Assembly (NCBI RefSeq): GCF_014203015.1
Contig: NZ_JACHIB010000004.1
Coordinates: 155,454-219,453, forward strand
DNA: 64,000 nt
Source of the DNA: Castellaniella defragrans
GTDB taxonomy: Bacteria; Pseudomonadota; Gammaproteobacteria; Burkholderiales; Burkholderiaceae_B
Direction: 5' to 3'
Below the pieces are notes generated by a model that saw only the letters and a list, made by a program, of their open reading frames with translations, was not told where the DNA came from and made no database searches. Position numbers and translations under genes: made by a program. Shown here piece after piece: positions 14,855 through 24,025 of this stretch (position 1 is the first letter of the stretch; every line of letters starts with the position of its first letter).

Positions 14855-14877
14855 GCGGCACGCCGCTTGCTGCGGCG
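14855..14877 (+). promoter_or_regulatory. Sigma-54 promoter of the DUF4142 gene
   Basis: An exact copy of the 23-bp element at 14301-14323, with GG (14857-14858) and GC (14869-14870) ten bases apart. It starts just after the hemerythrin stop codon and lies about 45 bp upstream of the DUF4142 start. Confidence 0.7.
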
Positions 14878-14914
14878 GCGCCGGACACGACCTTTCGTCA
14901 TCACAGGAGTCATC

Positions 14915-15445
14915 ATGAACCACACCCGAACGGCATCCTTCATCCTGGGTGCGGCCGCCGCCGCATTCTCCATGCTGGCGGCGGGCCAGCAGCCCGGCGG
15001 GCTCGCGCAGCAGGATCGCGCCTTCATGGAAAACGCGATCCAGGGCAGCTACGCCGAGATCGAAGCCAGCCAGCTCGCGCTGAAGAAGGACAGCAGTCCG
15101 GACGTCAGGGCCTTCGCCAACACCATGATCAGCGACCACGGAAAAATGGTGGAAGAAGCCAGGACGCTGGCCCAGCAGAAAGGCTACACGCCGCCCGACG
15201 GCCCCTCCGTCCTGCAGAAGGGCGAGGCGACGGCGCTGAAGACCCTGAGCGGCGGCGCCTTCGACGCCGCCTACGTCAACCGCATCGGCGTGGCGGCCCA
15301 CGAATCGACGGTCCAGCAGTTCCAGCAGGCGGACCAGGAAGTCCAGGATCCCGACATCAAGGCCATGATCCGCAAGGCGCTGCCCAAGCTGCAGGAACAC
15401 CTGCGGATGGCCCGCGCGCTGGATGCCAAGCAGGACGCCCAGTGA
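14915..15445 (+). CDS. DUF4142 ferritin-like periplasmic protein
   Basis: A 176-residue protein with an N-terminal signal peptide (TASFILGAAAAAFSMLAAG) and a helical DUF4142 domain. Typical features are DRAFMENAIQGSYAEIEASQLAL, VRAFANTMISDHGKM, and a final helix with LPKLQEHLRMARAL. DUF4142 proteins are ferritin-like four-helix bundles of unknown function, often linked to envelope stress. AGGAG lies five bases before the ATG. It lies between the hemerythrin gene and the GMC dehydrogenase genes and has a sigma-54 promoter. The dehydrogenase genes may be expressed from it as well, because only 34 bp separate them. Confidence 0.88.
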   Translation: MNHTRTASFILGAAAAAFSMLAAGQQPGGLAQQDRAFMENAIQGSYAEIEASQLALKKDSSPDVRAFANTMISDHGKMVEEARTLAQQKGYTPPDGPSVLQKGEATALKTLSGGAFDAAYVNRIGVAAHESTVQQFQQADQEVQDPDIKAMIRKALPKLQEHLRMARALDAKQDAQ

Positions 15446-15479
15446 GGCGCGGCGCGCCATCGACGTTCAGGAGACACCC

Positions 15480-16175
15480 ATGGACGAGACGAAACGCAGA
15501 TTCGTCCAGGCCGCGCTGGCGCTGCCCGCGGTCCTGGCCCTGCCCGCCTGCGGACGAGAAGAAACCAGGTCGGCCCGAATCGCCGGGACCTTCTTCTCGC
15601 CCGCCGAATACCGCTTCATCGAAGCCGCGACCGCCCGCCTGATTCCGGGCGACGAGAACGATCCCGGCGCCATCGAGGCCGCCATCCCGCTGTTCATCGA
15701 CCTGCAGCTGGCGGGCCCCTACGGCCGCGCCGACCGCTGGTACATGGAAGGCCCCTGGGCGGCGGGCACCGAGCAGCAGGGCTACCAGCTCAGGCAGACG
15801 CCCGCGGAACTGTACCGCATCGCCATCGCCGGCATCGAGGAATACTGCCGCGGGCGCTACGGCGGCCGCGTGTTCGCGGACCTGACCGCCGAACAGCAGG
15901 ACGAGGTGCTGCGCGATCTGGAAGCCGGCAAGATCGAGCTCGACGGCGTTCCCGGCAAGGGCTTCTTTTCCGTGCTGTGGCAGAACACGCAGGAAGGATT
16001 CCTGTCCGACCCCATGTACGGCGGCAACCGCGGCTTCGCCGGCTGGAAGCTGATCGGATTCCCCGGCCCCCGCTACAACTACGTCGAGGAAATCACCCAA
16101 TACGGCAAACCCTACCCGCTGCCGCCCGTCGGCATCCTGGGCCGGGACGGTACACGCATGCGCACCGGCGCGTAA
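15480..16175 (+). CDS. Gluconate 2-dehydrogenase-type subunit 3 (gamma chain) of a membrane GMC dehydrogenase
   Basis: 231 residues. The start at 15480 follows AGGAG and gives METH-DETKRRF, a twin-arginine-like n-region, a hydrophobic core and the lipobox-like LPAC. The protein is therefore probably exported, perhaps by Tat, and may be lipid-anchored. The body carries motifs of the family that escorts and stabilises flavoprotein dehydrogenases, such as FFSPAEYRFIEAATARLIPGD and YGGNRGFAGWKLIGFPG. It is followed directly by the FAD subunit and a triheme cytochrome c, the normal three-gene order. The substrate (a sugar, sugar acid or alcohol) is unknown. Confidence 0.9.
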   Translation: MDETKRRFVQAALALPAVLALPACGREETRSARIAGTFFSPAEYRFIEAATARLIPGDENDPGAIEAAIPLFIDLQLAGPYGRADRWYMEGPWAAGTEQQGYQLRQTPAELYRIAIAGIEEYCRGRYGGRVFADLTAEQQDEVLRDLEAGKIELDGVPGKGFFSVLWQNTQEGFLSDPMYGGNRGFAGWKLIGFPGPRYNYVEEITQYGKPYPLPPVGILGRDGTRMRTGA

Positions 16176-16185
16176 AGGAGGCAGG

Positions 16186-17949
16186 ATGGCAAAACGACTG
16201 AAGCCGGTGGACGTGGTGCTGGTGGGATTCGGCTGGACCGCCTCCATCATCGCCCAGGAACTGACGGACGAAGGCCTGCAGGTGCTGGCCCTGGAGCGCG
16301 GCGAGGACCGCGCCACGGTGCCGGACTTCGCCACCACCCACATCCAGGACGAACTGAAGTACGCGGTCCGCAACCACATGTTCCAGGCCCCCATCCGGGA
16401 GACCCTGAGCTTTCGCAACACCCCCGACCAGAAGGCCCTGCCCATGCGCCAGCTCGGATCCTTCCGGCCCGGCGCCGGCGTGGGGGGCGCGGGCGTGCAC
16501 TGGAACGGGCAGACCTGGCGCTTCCTGCCGGACGATTTCGTCATCCGCTCCCATACCGAGGAGCGCTACGGCCCCGGCTTCATCCCCGAAGACCTCACCA
16601 TCCAGGACTGGGGCATCACCTACGACGAGCTGGAGTCCTGTTACGACCGCTTTGAATACCTGTGCGGCGTCTCCGGCAAGGCGGCCAACGTGGCGGGCGA
16701 GCGCCGTCCGGAAGGCAATCCCTTTGAAGGCAACCGGTCGCGCGACTACCCGCTGCCTCCGCTGGAGCCCAGCGCCGGCTCGCTGATGTTCGACAAGGCG
16801 GCGCGCGAACTCGGCTACCACCCCTTTCCCGGGCCGGCCGCCAACGCCTCCCGGCCCTACCTGAACCCGCTGGGCGTGCAGATGGGCCAATGCACGTACT
16901 GCGGCTTCTGTGAATGGTTCGGCTGCGGCAACAATTCCAAGGCTTCGCCGCAATCGACGATCCTGCCGGTGCTGCTGAAAAAGGACAATTTCTCCTACCG
17001 CACCGGCTGCGACGTCACGCGCGTGGTGCTGGACGGCTCGGGCACCAAGGCCAAGGGCGTACTGTACCGCGACCTGGAAGGCCGCGAATTCGAGCAGCCC
17101 GCGGAGCTGGTCGTCCTGTGCGCCTTCGCGCACCACAACGTTCACCTGCTGCTGCTCTCGGGCATCGGCAAGCCCTACGATCCCGCGCGCAGCGCCGGCG
17201 TGGTCGGCCGCAACTACGCCTACCAGATCACCTCCGCCGTGGAGGTCTTCGTCGACGAGCTGATGAACCCGTACATGGGCGCCGGCGCCCTGGGCCAGGC
17301 CATCGACGACTTCAACGGCGACAATTTCGACCACGGCCCGGAAGGCTTCATCGGCGGCGGCTACATCGCGCTGTGGACCACCGGCGGACGTCCCATCCTG
17401 CAGCACCACCTGCCCAAGGACACGCCCACCTGGGGCGCCGGATGGAAGAAGGCGATGGCGGAGAACTACCTGCACAGCACCTCGGTCTCGACCCACGGCA
17501 GCGTCGTGAGCCACCGCAACGCCTACCTGGACCTGGATCCGACCTACAAGGACCTCTACGGCAACCCCATGCTGCGGCTGACCTTCGATTTCCACGCCAA
17601 CGACTACCGGATGTCCGACTACCTGACCGGCAAGGCCGAAGGCATCGCCCGGACGATGAAGCCGCGCTCGATCAACGTCAAGAAGCGCAAGCCGCCCTAC
17701 AGCATCATCCCGTACCAGACCACCCACAACACCGGGGGCGCCGTCATGGGCGACGACCCGCGCACCAGCGTCGTCAACCGCTACCTGCAGAGCTGGGACG
17801 TGCCCAACGTCTTCGTCGTCGGCGCCTGCAACTTTCCGCAGAACCCCGGCTACAACCCTACCGGCACGGTCGGCGCGCTCGCCTTCTGGGCGGCGGACGC
17901 GATACGCACGCGCTACCTGAAACGGCCCGGACCCCTGGTCCAGGCCTGA
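16186..17949 (+). CDS. GMC-family FAD dehydrogenase, large subunit (gluconate 2-dehydrogenase/sorbitol dehydrogenase type)
   Basis: A 587-residue flavoprotein preceded by AAGGAGG. The N-terminal VVLVGFGWTASIIAQEL is the FAD-binding beta-alpha-beta of this branch (a GFGWTA variant of GxGxxG). A cysteine-rich segment CTYCGFCEWFGC (Cys236, 239, 242, 247) fits the Fe-S cluster reported for related FAD sugar dehydrogenases. The C-terminal THNTGGAVMG and NPGYNPTGTVGALA hold the catalytic His and Asn. It has no signal of its own, consistent with export as a passenger on the gamma subunit. It would oxidise a periplasmic polyol or sugar and pass electrons to the cytochrome c encoded next. Confidence 0.9.
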   Translation: MAKRLKPVDVVLVGFGWTASIIAQELTDEGLQVLALERGEDRATVPDFATTHIQDELKYAVRNHMFQAPIRETLSFRNTPDQKALPMRQLGSFRPGAGVGGAGVHWNGQTWRFLPDDFVIRSHTEERYGPGFIPEDLTIQDWGITYDELESCYDRFEYLCGVSGKAANVAGERRPEGNPFEGNRSRDYPLPPLEPSAGSLMFDKAARELGYHPFPGPAANASRPYLNPLGVQMGQCTYCGFCEWFGCGNNSKASPQSTILPVLLKKDNFSYRTGCDVTRVVLDGSGTKAKGVLYRDLEGREFEQPAELVVLCAFAHHNVHLLLLSGIGKPYDPARSAGVVGRNYAYQITSAVEVFVDELMNPYMGAGALGQAIDDFNGDNFDHGPEGFIGGGYIALWTTGGRPILQHHLPKDTPTWGAGWKKAMAENYLHSTSVSTHGSVVSHRNAYLDLDPTYKDLYGNPMLRLTFDFHANDYRMSDYLTGKAEGIARTMKPRSINVKKRKPPYSIIPYQTTHNTGGAVMGDDPRTSVVNRYLQSWDVPNVFVVGACNFPQNPGYNPTGTVGALAFWAADAIRTRYLKRPGPLVQA

Positions 17950-17962
17950 CGCGGGAGGCATC

Positions 17963-19246
17963 ATGCGCAAGAACCACGCCATCCTGGGCTGTCTCGCCCT
18001 GCTCTGCGCCGTCCCGGCCGCCGGCGCGGCCGACCTGCACAGCGCGGACTTCACCAACATCCAGCGCGGACGGTACCTGGCCAACGCCGGAGACTGCATT
18101 TCCTGCCACACCGCCAAGGGCGGTAAGCCCTACGCCGGCGGCTACCCGGTGGAAACGCCCTTCGGCACCCTCTACTCCAGCAACATCACGCCGGACGTCG
18201 TGACGGGCATCGGCAACTGGAGCCGCGACGACTTCTACCGCGCCATGCACGAGGGCAGGCGCAAGGACGGGCAGTACCTGTATCCGGCCTGTCCCTACCC
18301 CTGGTTCACCAAGATGACCCGGGAGGACGTCGACGACCTCAAGTCCTACCTGGACACCCTGCAGCCGGTGCGCGCCATCCCGCCGGAAAACGACCTGATC
18401 TGGCCACTGGGCTGGCGGGAGATGGTGGCGGGCTGGAACCTGCTGTTCTTCGAGCCGGGCACCTACGCCGCGGATCCGGACAAGTCCACGCTCTGGAACC
18501 GCGGCGCCTACCTGGTGCAGGGCCCGGGCCACTGCGCCGCCTGTCACACGCCGAAGAATTTCCTGGGCGGGACGGACTCCGACCGGGCATTGCAGGGCGG
18601 CGACGCCGGCGAAGGGTGGTTCGCGCCCGGCCTGACGGGCAACCACCGCGACGGCCTGGGCGGCTGGTCCGAGCGCGACATCATCGAATACCTGAAGACC
18701 GGCGCCAATCCCCACACCGCCAGCACCGGCCCGATGACCGAGGTGGTGATGAATTCCACGCGCCACCTCAGCGATTCCGACCTGCAGGCCGTCGCCGCCT
18801 ATCTGAAGGACATCCCGGCCCATCGGGCGGAGAAGGGGGACGGGGACAAGGACGCCGCCACCCTCGACGAACAGGCCATGAAGCGCGGCAAGGCGCTGTA
18901 CGCCGACCAGTGCATGGGCTGCCACATGGCCGACGGCAAGGGCCAGGCTCACGCCTTCCCGCCCCTGGCCGGCGCGTCCTCGGTGCAGGCGCCCAATGCG
19001 CAGACCCTGATCCAGGTGGTCCTGAGCGGCGACTACATGGCGGACCCGCCGTCCCTGCCCACGGGCCTGGCCATGCCCGCCTTCGACTGGAAGCTCGGCG
19101 ACCAGGAGATCGCCGACGTGCTCACCTACGTGCGCAACAGCTGGGGCAACCGGGCTCCGGCCGTCGATGCGGACACCGTCGCGGACATGCGCGAGAGCGT
19201 GCACGAGTACGGACCGCGCTACAAGCGGCTGATCAGCCGGCCCTGA
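17963..19246 (+). CDS. Triheme cytochrome c subunit of the membrane dehydrogenase
   Basis: 427 residues with a signal peptide (ILGCLALLCAVPAAGAAD). Three heme c sites are present: CISCH (Cys45-His49), CAACH (near 192) and CMGCH (near 317). This matches the cytochrome subunit of alcohol, gluconate or sorbitol dehydrogenases (AdhB-type), which relays electrons to ubiquinone. It follows the FAD subunit by 13 bp and ends the cluster. The C-terminal membrane anchor seen in some relatives is not obvious. Confidence 0.92.
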   Translation: MRKNHAILGCLALLCAVPAAGAADLHSADFTNIQRGRYLANAGDCISCHTAKGGKPYAGGYPVETPFGTLYSSNITPDVVTGIGNWSRDDFYRAMHEGRRKDGQYLYPACPYPWFTKMTREDVDDLKSYLDTLQPVRAIPPENDLIWPLGWREMVAGWNLLFFEPGTYAADPDKSTLWNRGAYLVQGPGHCAACHTPKNFLGGTDSDRALQGGDAGEGWFAPGLTGNHRDGLGGWSERDIIEYLKTGANPHTASTGPMTEVVMNSTRHLSDSDLQAVAAYLKDIPAHRAEKGDGDKDAATLDEQAMKRGKALYADQCMGCHMADGKGQAHAFPPLAGASSVQAPNAQTLIQVVLSGDYMADPPSLPTGLAMPAFDWKLGDQEIADVLTYVRNSWGNRAPAVDADTVADMRESVHEYGPRYKRLISRP

Positions 19247-19466
19247 GGGGCGCCCGGACGGCCCCCGCCCGGCGGGCCAGCTTCCGCCGGGCCGGAGCCG
19301 GCCGGGTAAGCCGGCGGGTGGGCGCCTGCCGGCGCAGGCCGCGTGCGGCGCCTTCCCTGGCACGGCGGGACAGGCGCTCCATCGCCTCGTCCACGGGCCT
19401 CCATCCCGCCTTGCTCATCCGGCCGTGTTGGCTGTATAAATTCACAGTATCAGCCACGGAGCCCCC

Positions 19467-19757
19467 ATGTACACCATCACTCTTCAAGACGCCCCCGCCG
19501 ATCTTCCCGAACGCGCCCGGCAGGACGCCGAACAGCGCTTCCGCCGGACACTGGAACGCGCCCTGGGCGGGCCGGAGCACGTGCTCGCGGCCTTCCGGGC
19601 CTGGACCACGGCCGAGGACACCCCGGAAAACGAGATGGCATCGGCGGACATCGAACTGGCCAAGCGCTGGATCGCCGCGGCCGGACGGGCGCGCGGCGAT
19701 GCGTTCCAGAACCTGGGAGAGACGGAGGCGTGGTTCGAGGTGCGGGCCGAGCGGTAG
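19467..19757 (+). CDS. Small conserved-looking protein of unknown function
   Basis: A 96-residue acidic/basic soluble protein with no membrane segment or signal. It opens MYTITLQDAPADLPERARQD, then a Glu/Arg-rich predicted helical region. GGAG lies about six bases before the ATG, and an AT-rich patch (TGGCTGTATAAATTCACAG) just upstream could hold a promoter. Codon use looks like its neighbours. I do not recognise the family. It stands alone between the dehydrogenase cluster and icd. Confidence 0.6.
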   Translation: MYTITLQDAPADLPERARQDAEQRFRRTLERALGGPEHVLAAFRAWTTAEDTPENEMASADIELAKRWIAAAGRARGDAFQNLGETEAWFEVRAER

Positions 19758-19920
19758 GCCGCCCGCTCCGCGCCGGCATCCCGCTTCTTCGGGCCGAGCA
19801 ACCGCTGCCGGCGCGGCGGACCCAGGCCCGGAAGCGAACCGGACGTCGCCATCCGGCGCGCGGGTGCTGTCGGGACGAATCCCAAGAAAAGAATCACTTC
19901 CCGAGAAGGGCCGGATACGC

Positions 19921-19952
19921 AAAAAAGCCCGGTTCCCTAGGGAATGCCGGGC
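19921..19952 (-). terminator. Intrinsic terminator of icd
   Basis: On the minus strand a GCCCGGC/CCGGGC stem around ATTCCCTAGGGAA (itself palindromic) is followed by TTTTTT (19926-19921). It lies about 65 bp beyond the icd stop codon. Confidence 0.85.
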
Positions 19953-20015
19953 TTTCCTGGACTTCAAGGGATCGGCCTGGGGCCGATCCCGACCAGCCTG
20001 GAAGGCTGGAATCGA

Positions 20016-21272
<1,257 letters not shown>

Positions 21273-21331
21273 GGGTGCTCCAGTGTTGCTGGGTTTGTTG
21301 TGCAAGAGAAAGGGAATCAGTCTTATATAAG

Positions 21332-21346
21332 AGTTTAGCGTAAACT
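21332..21346. promoter_or_regulatory. Palindrome upstream of icd
   Basis: AGTTTA-GCG-TAAACT is a perfect inverted repeat about 60 bp before the icd start, next to an AT-rich TTATATAAG that could be a -10 region. It may be an operator. Confidence 0.4.
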
Positions 21347-21453
21347 GGCTGCCGGCAGGCGGCCTTTCCCTCCTATTCTACCGGCCGGCACCCCGGAAAT
21401 ACCCGAATCGGCGGGTTAAAATGGACGATCCGGCCCGTCTTTTCCACACCCTC

Positions 21454-21885
21454 ATGTTCAATCCCTCCAAGGAACAGGTCCGCGCGTTCTTCACCGACGC
21501 CTGGCGCAAGCGCCGCGAAGGCGGGGTGCTGACGCCGCTGGAGACCATGGCCGCCGACCTGATCGAACGCCACCCCGAATACCACGCCGACCTGCAGGAC
21601 CCCGACGCCGCCGAACGCGACTATACGGTCGAGGCCGGCCGCACCAACCCCTTCCTGCACCTGTCGATGCACCTGGCGATCCAGGAGCAGCTGTCGATCG
21701 ACCACCCGCCCGGCATCCGGGCCGCCTGGAATGCCCTGTTGCGCAGCCACGACGAACACGAGGCGGCCCACGTCATCATGGAAGCCCTGGGCGAGGTCGT
21801 CTGGGAAGCCCAGCGGCTGGGCAAGCCGCTGGACAACGAACGCTACCTGGACCTGATCCGGCGCCACGCCACGCACGACCGCTGA
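21454..21885 (+). CDS. DUF1841 family protein
   Basis: About 143 residues from the ATG at 21454 (MFNPSKEQVRAFF), which matches how DUF1841 proteins usually begin; an in-frame ATG at 21421 would add 11 residues. Family signatures are FFTDAWRKRREGGVLTPLE, HPEYHADL, NPFLHLSMHLAIQEQ and the final HDEHEAAHVIMEALGEVVWE. The many conserved His and Glu residues suggest metal binding, but no function is established. No clear ribosome-binding site precedes either start; TTAAAAT at 21415 could be a -10 box. It is divergent from icd. Confidence 0.85.
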   Translation: MFNPSKEQVRAFFTDAWRKRREGGVLTPLETMAADLIERHPEYHADLQDPDAAERDYTVEAGRTNPFLHLSMHLAIQEQLSIDHPPGIRAAWNALLRSHDEHEAAHVIMEALGEVVWEAQRLGKPLDNERYLDLIRRHATHDR

Positions 21886-22084
21886 CAGGAAGAACGGCCC
21901 GCATCCGCCCCGGCGGCGCGCCACCCGCCCTGCCCGCCCTGCCCCGGACGAAACCCGGCCGCAACCCGGACGAAAAAGCGCTCGGGACGAAGATACAAAC
22001 GTCCCGGCAAGGCGCCGCTCCCAACAAAGAAACGCCCGCCGGGCGCGCGGGCCGGGCGGGCGTTCGGCGAAAGGACGCCGCGCG

Positions 22085-22441
22085 CTACTTGCGCACGGCC
22101 AGCGGCGAGGGCTGGACCGACAGCCAGGCGGAAATGTTCTCGATGTCGGCGGCCGACAGTTGCGTGGCCATGGCGCCCATGATGGCGTTCTTGCGCACGT
22201 TGGCCGAGGCCGGCGCCCCCGCCTGGCCGCGCTGGTAGGAAGTCAGGGCATGGGCCAGATAGTCCGGATGCTGGCCGGCCAGGATCGGATAGTCGGGCTG
22301 CAGCGGGGTCTTGGCGTCGGCCCCGTGGCAGGAGACGCAGGTGTATTTCTCGAAGGCGGCCTTGCCGGCCTGCAGGTCGGCCGCGCGCGCGCCGGTGGCC
22401 GTCAGGCCGAGACCCAGCAGGGCAATCCACAATGTACGCAT
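22085..22441 (-). CDS. Small periplasmic cytochrome c (second of a pair)
   Basis: 118 residues with signal peptide LGLGLTATGARA and one heme site CVSCHGAD. A downstream methionine in MGAMATQLS is the likely sixth ligand. Motifs such as YPILAGQHPDYLAHALTSYQRGQ resemble one half of the diheme cytochromes c4. The preceding gene encodes another cytochrome of the same kind and length, 17 bp upstream, so the pair probably works together in electron transfer to a terminal oxidase. The frame is open further upstream, but only the ATG at 22441 gives a signal peptide. Confidence 0.88.
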   Translation of the reverse strand: MRTLWIALLGLGLTATGARAADLQAGKAAFEKYTCVSCHGADAKTPLQPDYPILAGQHPDYLAHALTSYQRGQAGAPASANVRKNAIMGAMATQLSAADIENISAWLSVQPSPLAVRK

Positions 22442-22458
22442 GATGGTGTCCCCCCGGA

Positions 22459-22815
22459 TCACTTGAGACTGGAATAGTAGGCCGCGACGTCGGCCATGTC
22501 CTGCTCGGACAGGGACCGCGCGATGGCGTCCATGGTCGGGAAGGAACGCGCGCCGCTGGCGTATTCCTTCAGCGCCGCCACGATGTAGGGCGCGTTCTGA
22601 CCGGCGATCATGGGGACGTGGTACAACTCCGGATAGGCCGCCTTGTAGCCCGGGATTCCATGGCAGCCGATGCACATGGAAACCTTCTGGGCGCCAGCCT
22701 GCACATTGCCCTGAACGGCGGGCGGGTCGGCCGCCAGGGCCGGGCCGGCCAGCAGACAGGACGCCGCCACCACGGCGGCCCCCAACCCACGATCAAGCAT
22801 TGCTCGCGACTTCAT
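22459..22815 (-). CDS. Small periplasmic cytochrome c (first of a pair)
   Basis: 118 residues with signal peptide (AAVVAASCLLAGPALA), a single heme site CIGCHGIPG, a candidate Met ligand in FPTMDAIARSL, and VPMIAGQNAPYIVAALKEY, again like a cytochrome c4 half. It is co-transcribed with the downstream cytochrome and has a likely promoter at 22889-22918. The partner oxidase or reductase is not in the window. Confidence 0.88.
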   Translation of the reverse strand: MKSRAMLDRGLGAAVVAASCLLAGPALAADPPAVQGNVQAGAQKVSMCIGCHGIPGYKAAYPELYHVPMIAGQNAPYIVAALKEYASGARSFPTMDAIARSLSEQDMADVAAYYSSLK

Positions 22816-22888
22816 ATGGCCTCTTGTCTCTCTGATTCATATTGTGTCGGCATCGGCCAGCCTCCTGCCGGGCCGATGAGGCAAGTCG

Positions 22889-22918
22889 ATTGTACGATAA
22901 TTGCTCCGATACGGTCAG
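22889..22918 (-). promoter_or_regulatory. Putative promoter of the cytochrome c pair
   Basis: On the minus strand CTGACC (22918-22913) and TACAAT (22894-22889) are 18 bp apart, about 75 bp before the first cytochrome start. Confidence 0.4.
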
Positions 22919-22935
22919 GCTTGAAACTTTCAAGC
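22919..22935. promoter_or_regulatory. 17-bp palindrome between cytochrome pair and moxR
   Basis: GCTTGAAA-C-TTTCAAGC is perfect, directly abuts the putative -35 of the cytochrome promoter and is followed by AT-rich CATAATAT on the moxR side. It could be an operator acting on one or both divergent units. Confidence 0.45.
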
Positions 22936-23075
22936 TCATAATATCCCGGTCAGCCCGCCGTCCCGGTCGGTCCACCCATCCGTTCAACTCACGTTCAACC
23001 CATCATCCCGATCAATCCGTCCTCCCGGCCATCCCCCACGTCTCCCGTCCTTCCCGCGCCTCCCTTTCCGCTTCC

Positions 23076-23939
23076 ATGAACCGCACGCCCGCCTCCGCTC
23101 CGAACGGCCGTTTCGACGGCACCGACCGCTACGTCGCCACAGACTCCCTGAAGACCGCCGTCAATGCCGCCCTGGCGCTGCAGCGCCCGCTGCTGGTCAA
23201 GGGCGAACCCGGCACCGGCAAGACCCTGCTGGCCGAAGAAGTCGCCCGCGCCCTGGGCCGGCCCCTGCTGCAATGGCACATCAAGTCCACGACCAAGGCG
23301 CAGCAGGGCCTGTACGAATACGACGCGGTCTCGCGCCTGCGCGATTCCCAGCTGGGCGAGGCCGCCGTGCACGACATCCGCAACTACATCGTGCAGGGCG
23401 TGCTGTGGCAGGCCTTCGAGTCGGAGCAGCCCTGCGTGGTGCTGATCGACGAGATCGACAAGGCCGACATCGAATTCCCCAACGACCTGCTGCGCGAGCT
23501 GGACCGCATGGAATTCCACGTCTACGAGACGCGCCAGACCGTCCACGCGCGCCACAAGCCCCTGATCATCATCACCTCGAACAACGAGAAGGACCTGCCC
23601 GACGCGTTCCTGCGGCGCTGTTTCTTCCACTACATCGAATTTCCCGACCGCCAGACCCTGAGCGACATCGTGGCCGTCCATTTCCCGGACCTGCGCGCCG
23701 ACGTGCTGGGCGCGGCCCTGGACGCGTTCTTCCGCCTGCGCGAAGTCCCGGGGCTGAAGAAGCGCCCCTCGACCTCGGAATTCCTCGACTGGCTGCACCT
23801 GCTGCTGGCCGAATCCGTGGCGCCCGACAGCCTGGCGCGGGGCGACGTGCCGCCGCTGGCCGGCGCCCTGCTGAAAAACGAACAGGACCTGAACCTGCTG
23901 CGGCGCCTGGCCACCCTGACGCAGCGCGGCGTCCGCTGA
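23076..23939 (+). CDS. MoxR-family AAA+ ATPase
   Basis: 287 residues. Walker A GEPGTGKTLLAEEVARALGR, Walker B VVLIDEIDKADIEFPNDLL, sensor 1 ITSNNEKDLPDAFLRRC and the arginine-finger region are intact. MoxR ATPases are chaperone-like and help mature or insert cofactors into enzyme complexes, typically with a VWA-domain partner. A CoxE-like VWA protein is encoded two genes downstream. The start at 23076 is the first Met giving the usual N-terminus. The upstream in-frame DNA to 22842 is pyrimidine-rich and unlikely to be coding. Confidence 0.9.
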   Translation: MNRTPASAPNGRFDGTDRYVATDSLKTAVNAALALQRPLLVKGEPGTGKTLLAEEVARALGRPLLQWHIKSTTKAQQGLYEYDAVSRLRDSQLGEAAVHDIRNYIVQGVLWQAFESEQPCVVLIDEIDKADIEFPNDLLRELDRMEFHVYETRQTVHARHKPLIIITSNNEKDLPDAFLRRCFFHYIEFPDRQTLSDIVAVHFPDLRADVLGAALDAFFRLREVPGLKKRPSTSEFLDWLHLLLAESVAPDSLARGDVPPLAGALLKNEQDLNLLRRLATLTQRGVR

Positions 23940-24025
23940 CGGCCGCCGCCGGCGCGGCCGCCCGTCCGCCGCGCCGGCCGCACGCCGCGGCGCCCTTCCC
24001 GACCCCCACTTCACCGGACCGACCC

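Noticed and set aside
14301-14877. 23-bp direct repeats as IS or attachment-site remnants flanking the hemerythrin gene
   Set aside because: The repeat fits the sigma-54 promoter rule exactly and lies at promoter distance before each gene; no transposase or integrase is nearby.
22842-23075. N-terminal extension of the MoxR ATPase
   Set aside because: Pyrimidine-rich intergenic DNA that contains the palindrome and promoter elements; the usual MoxR N-terminus begins at 23076.
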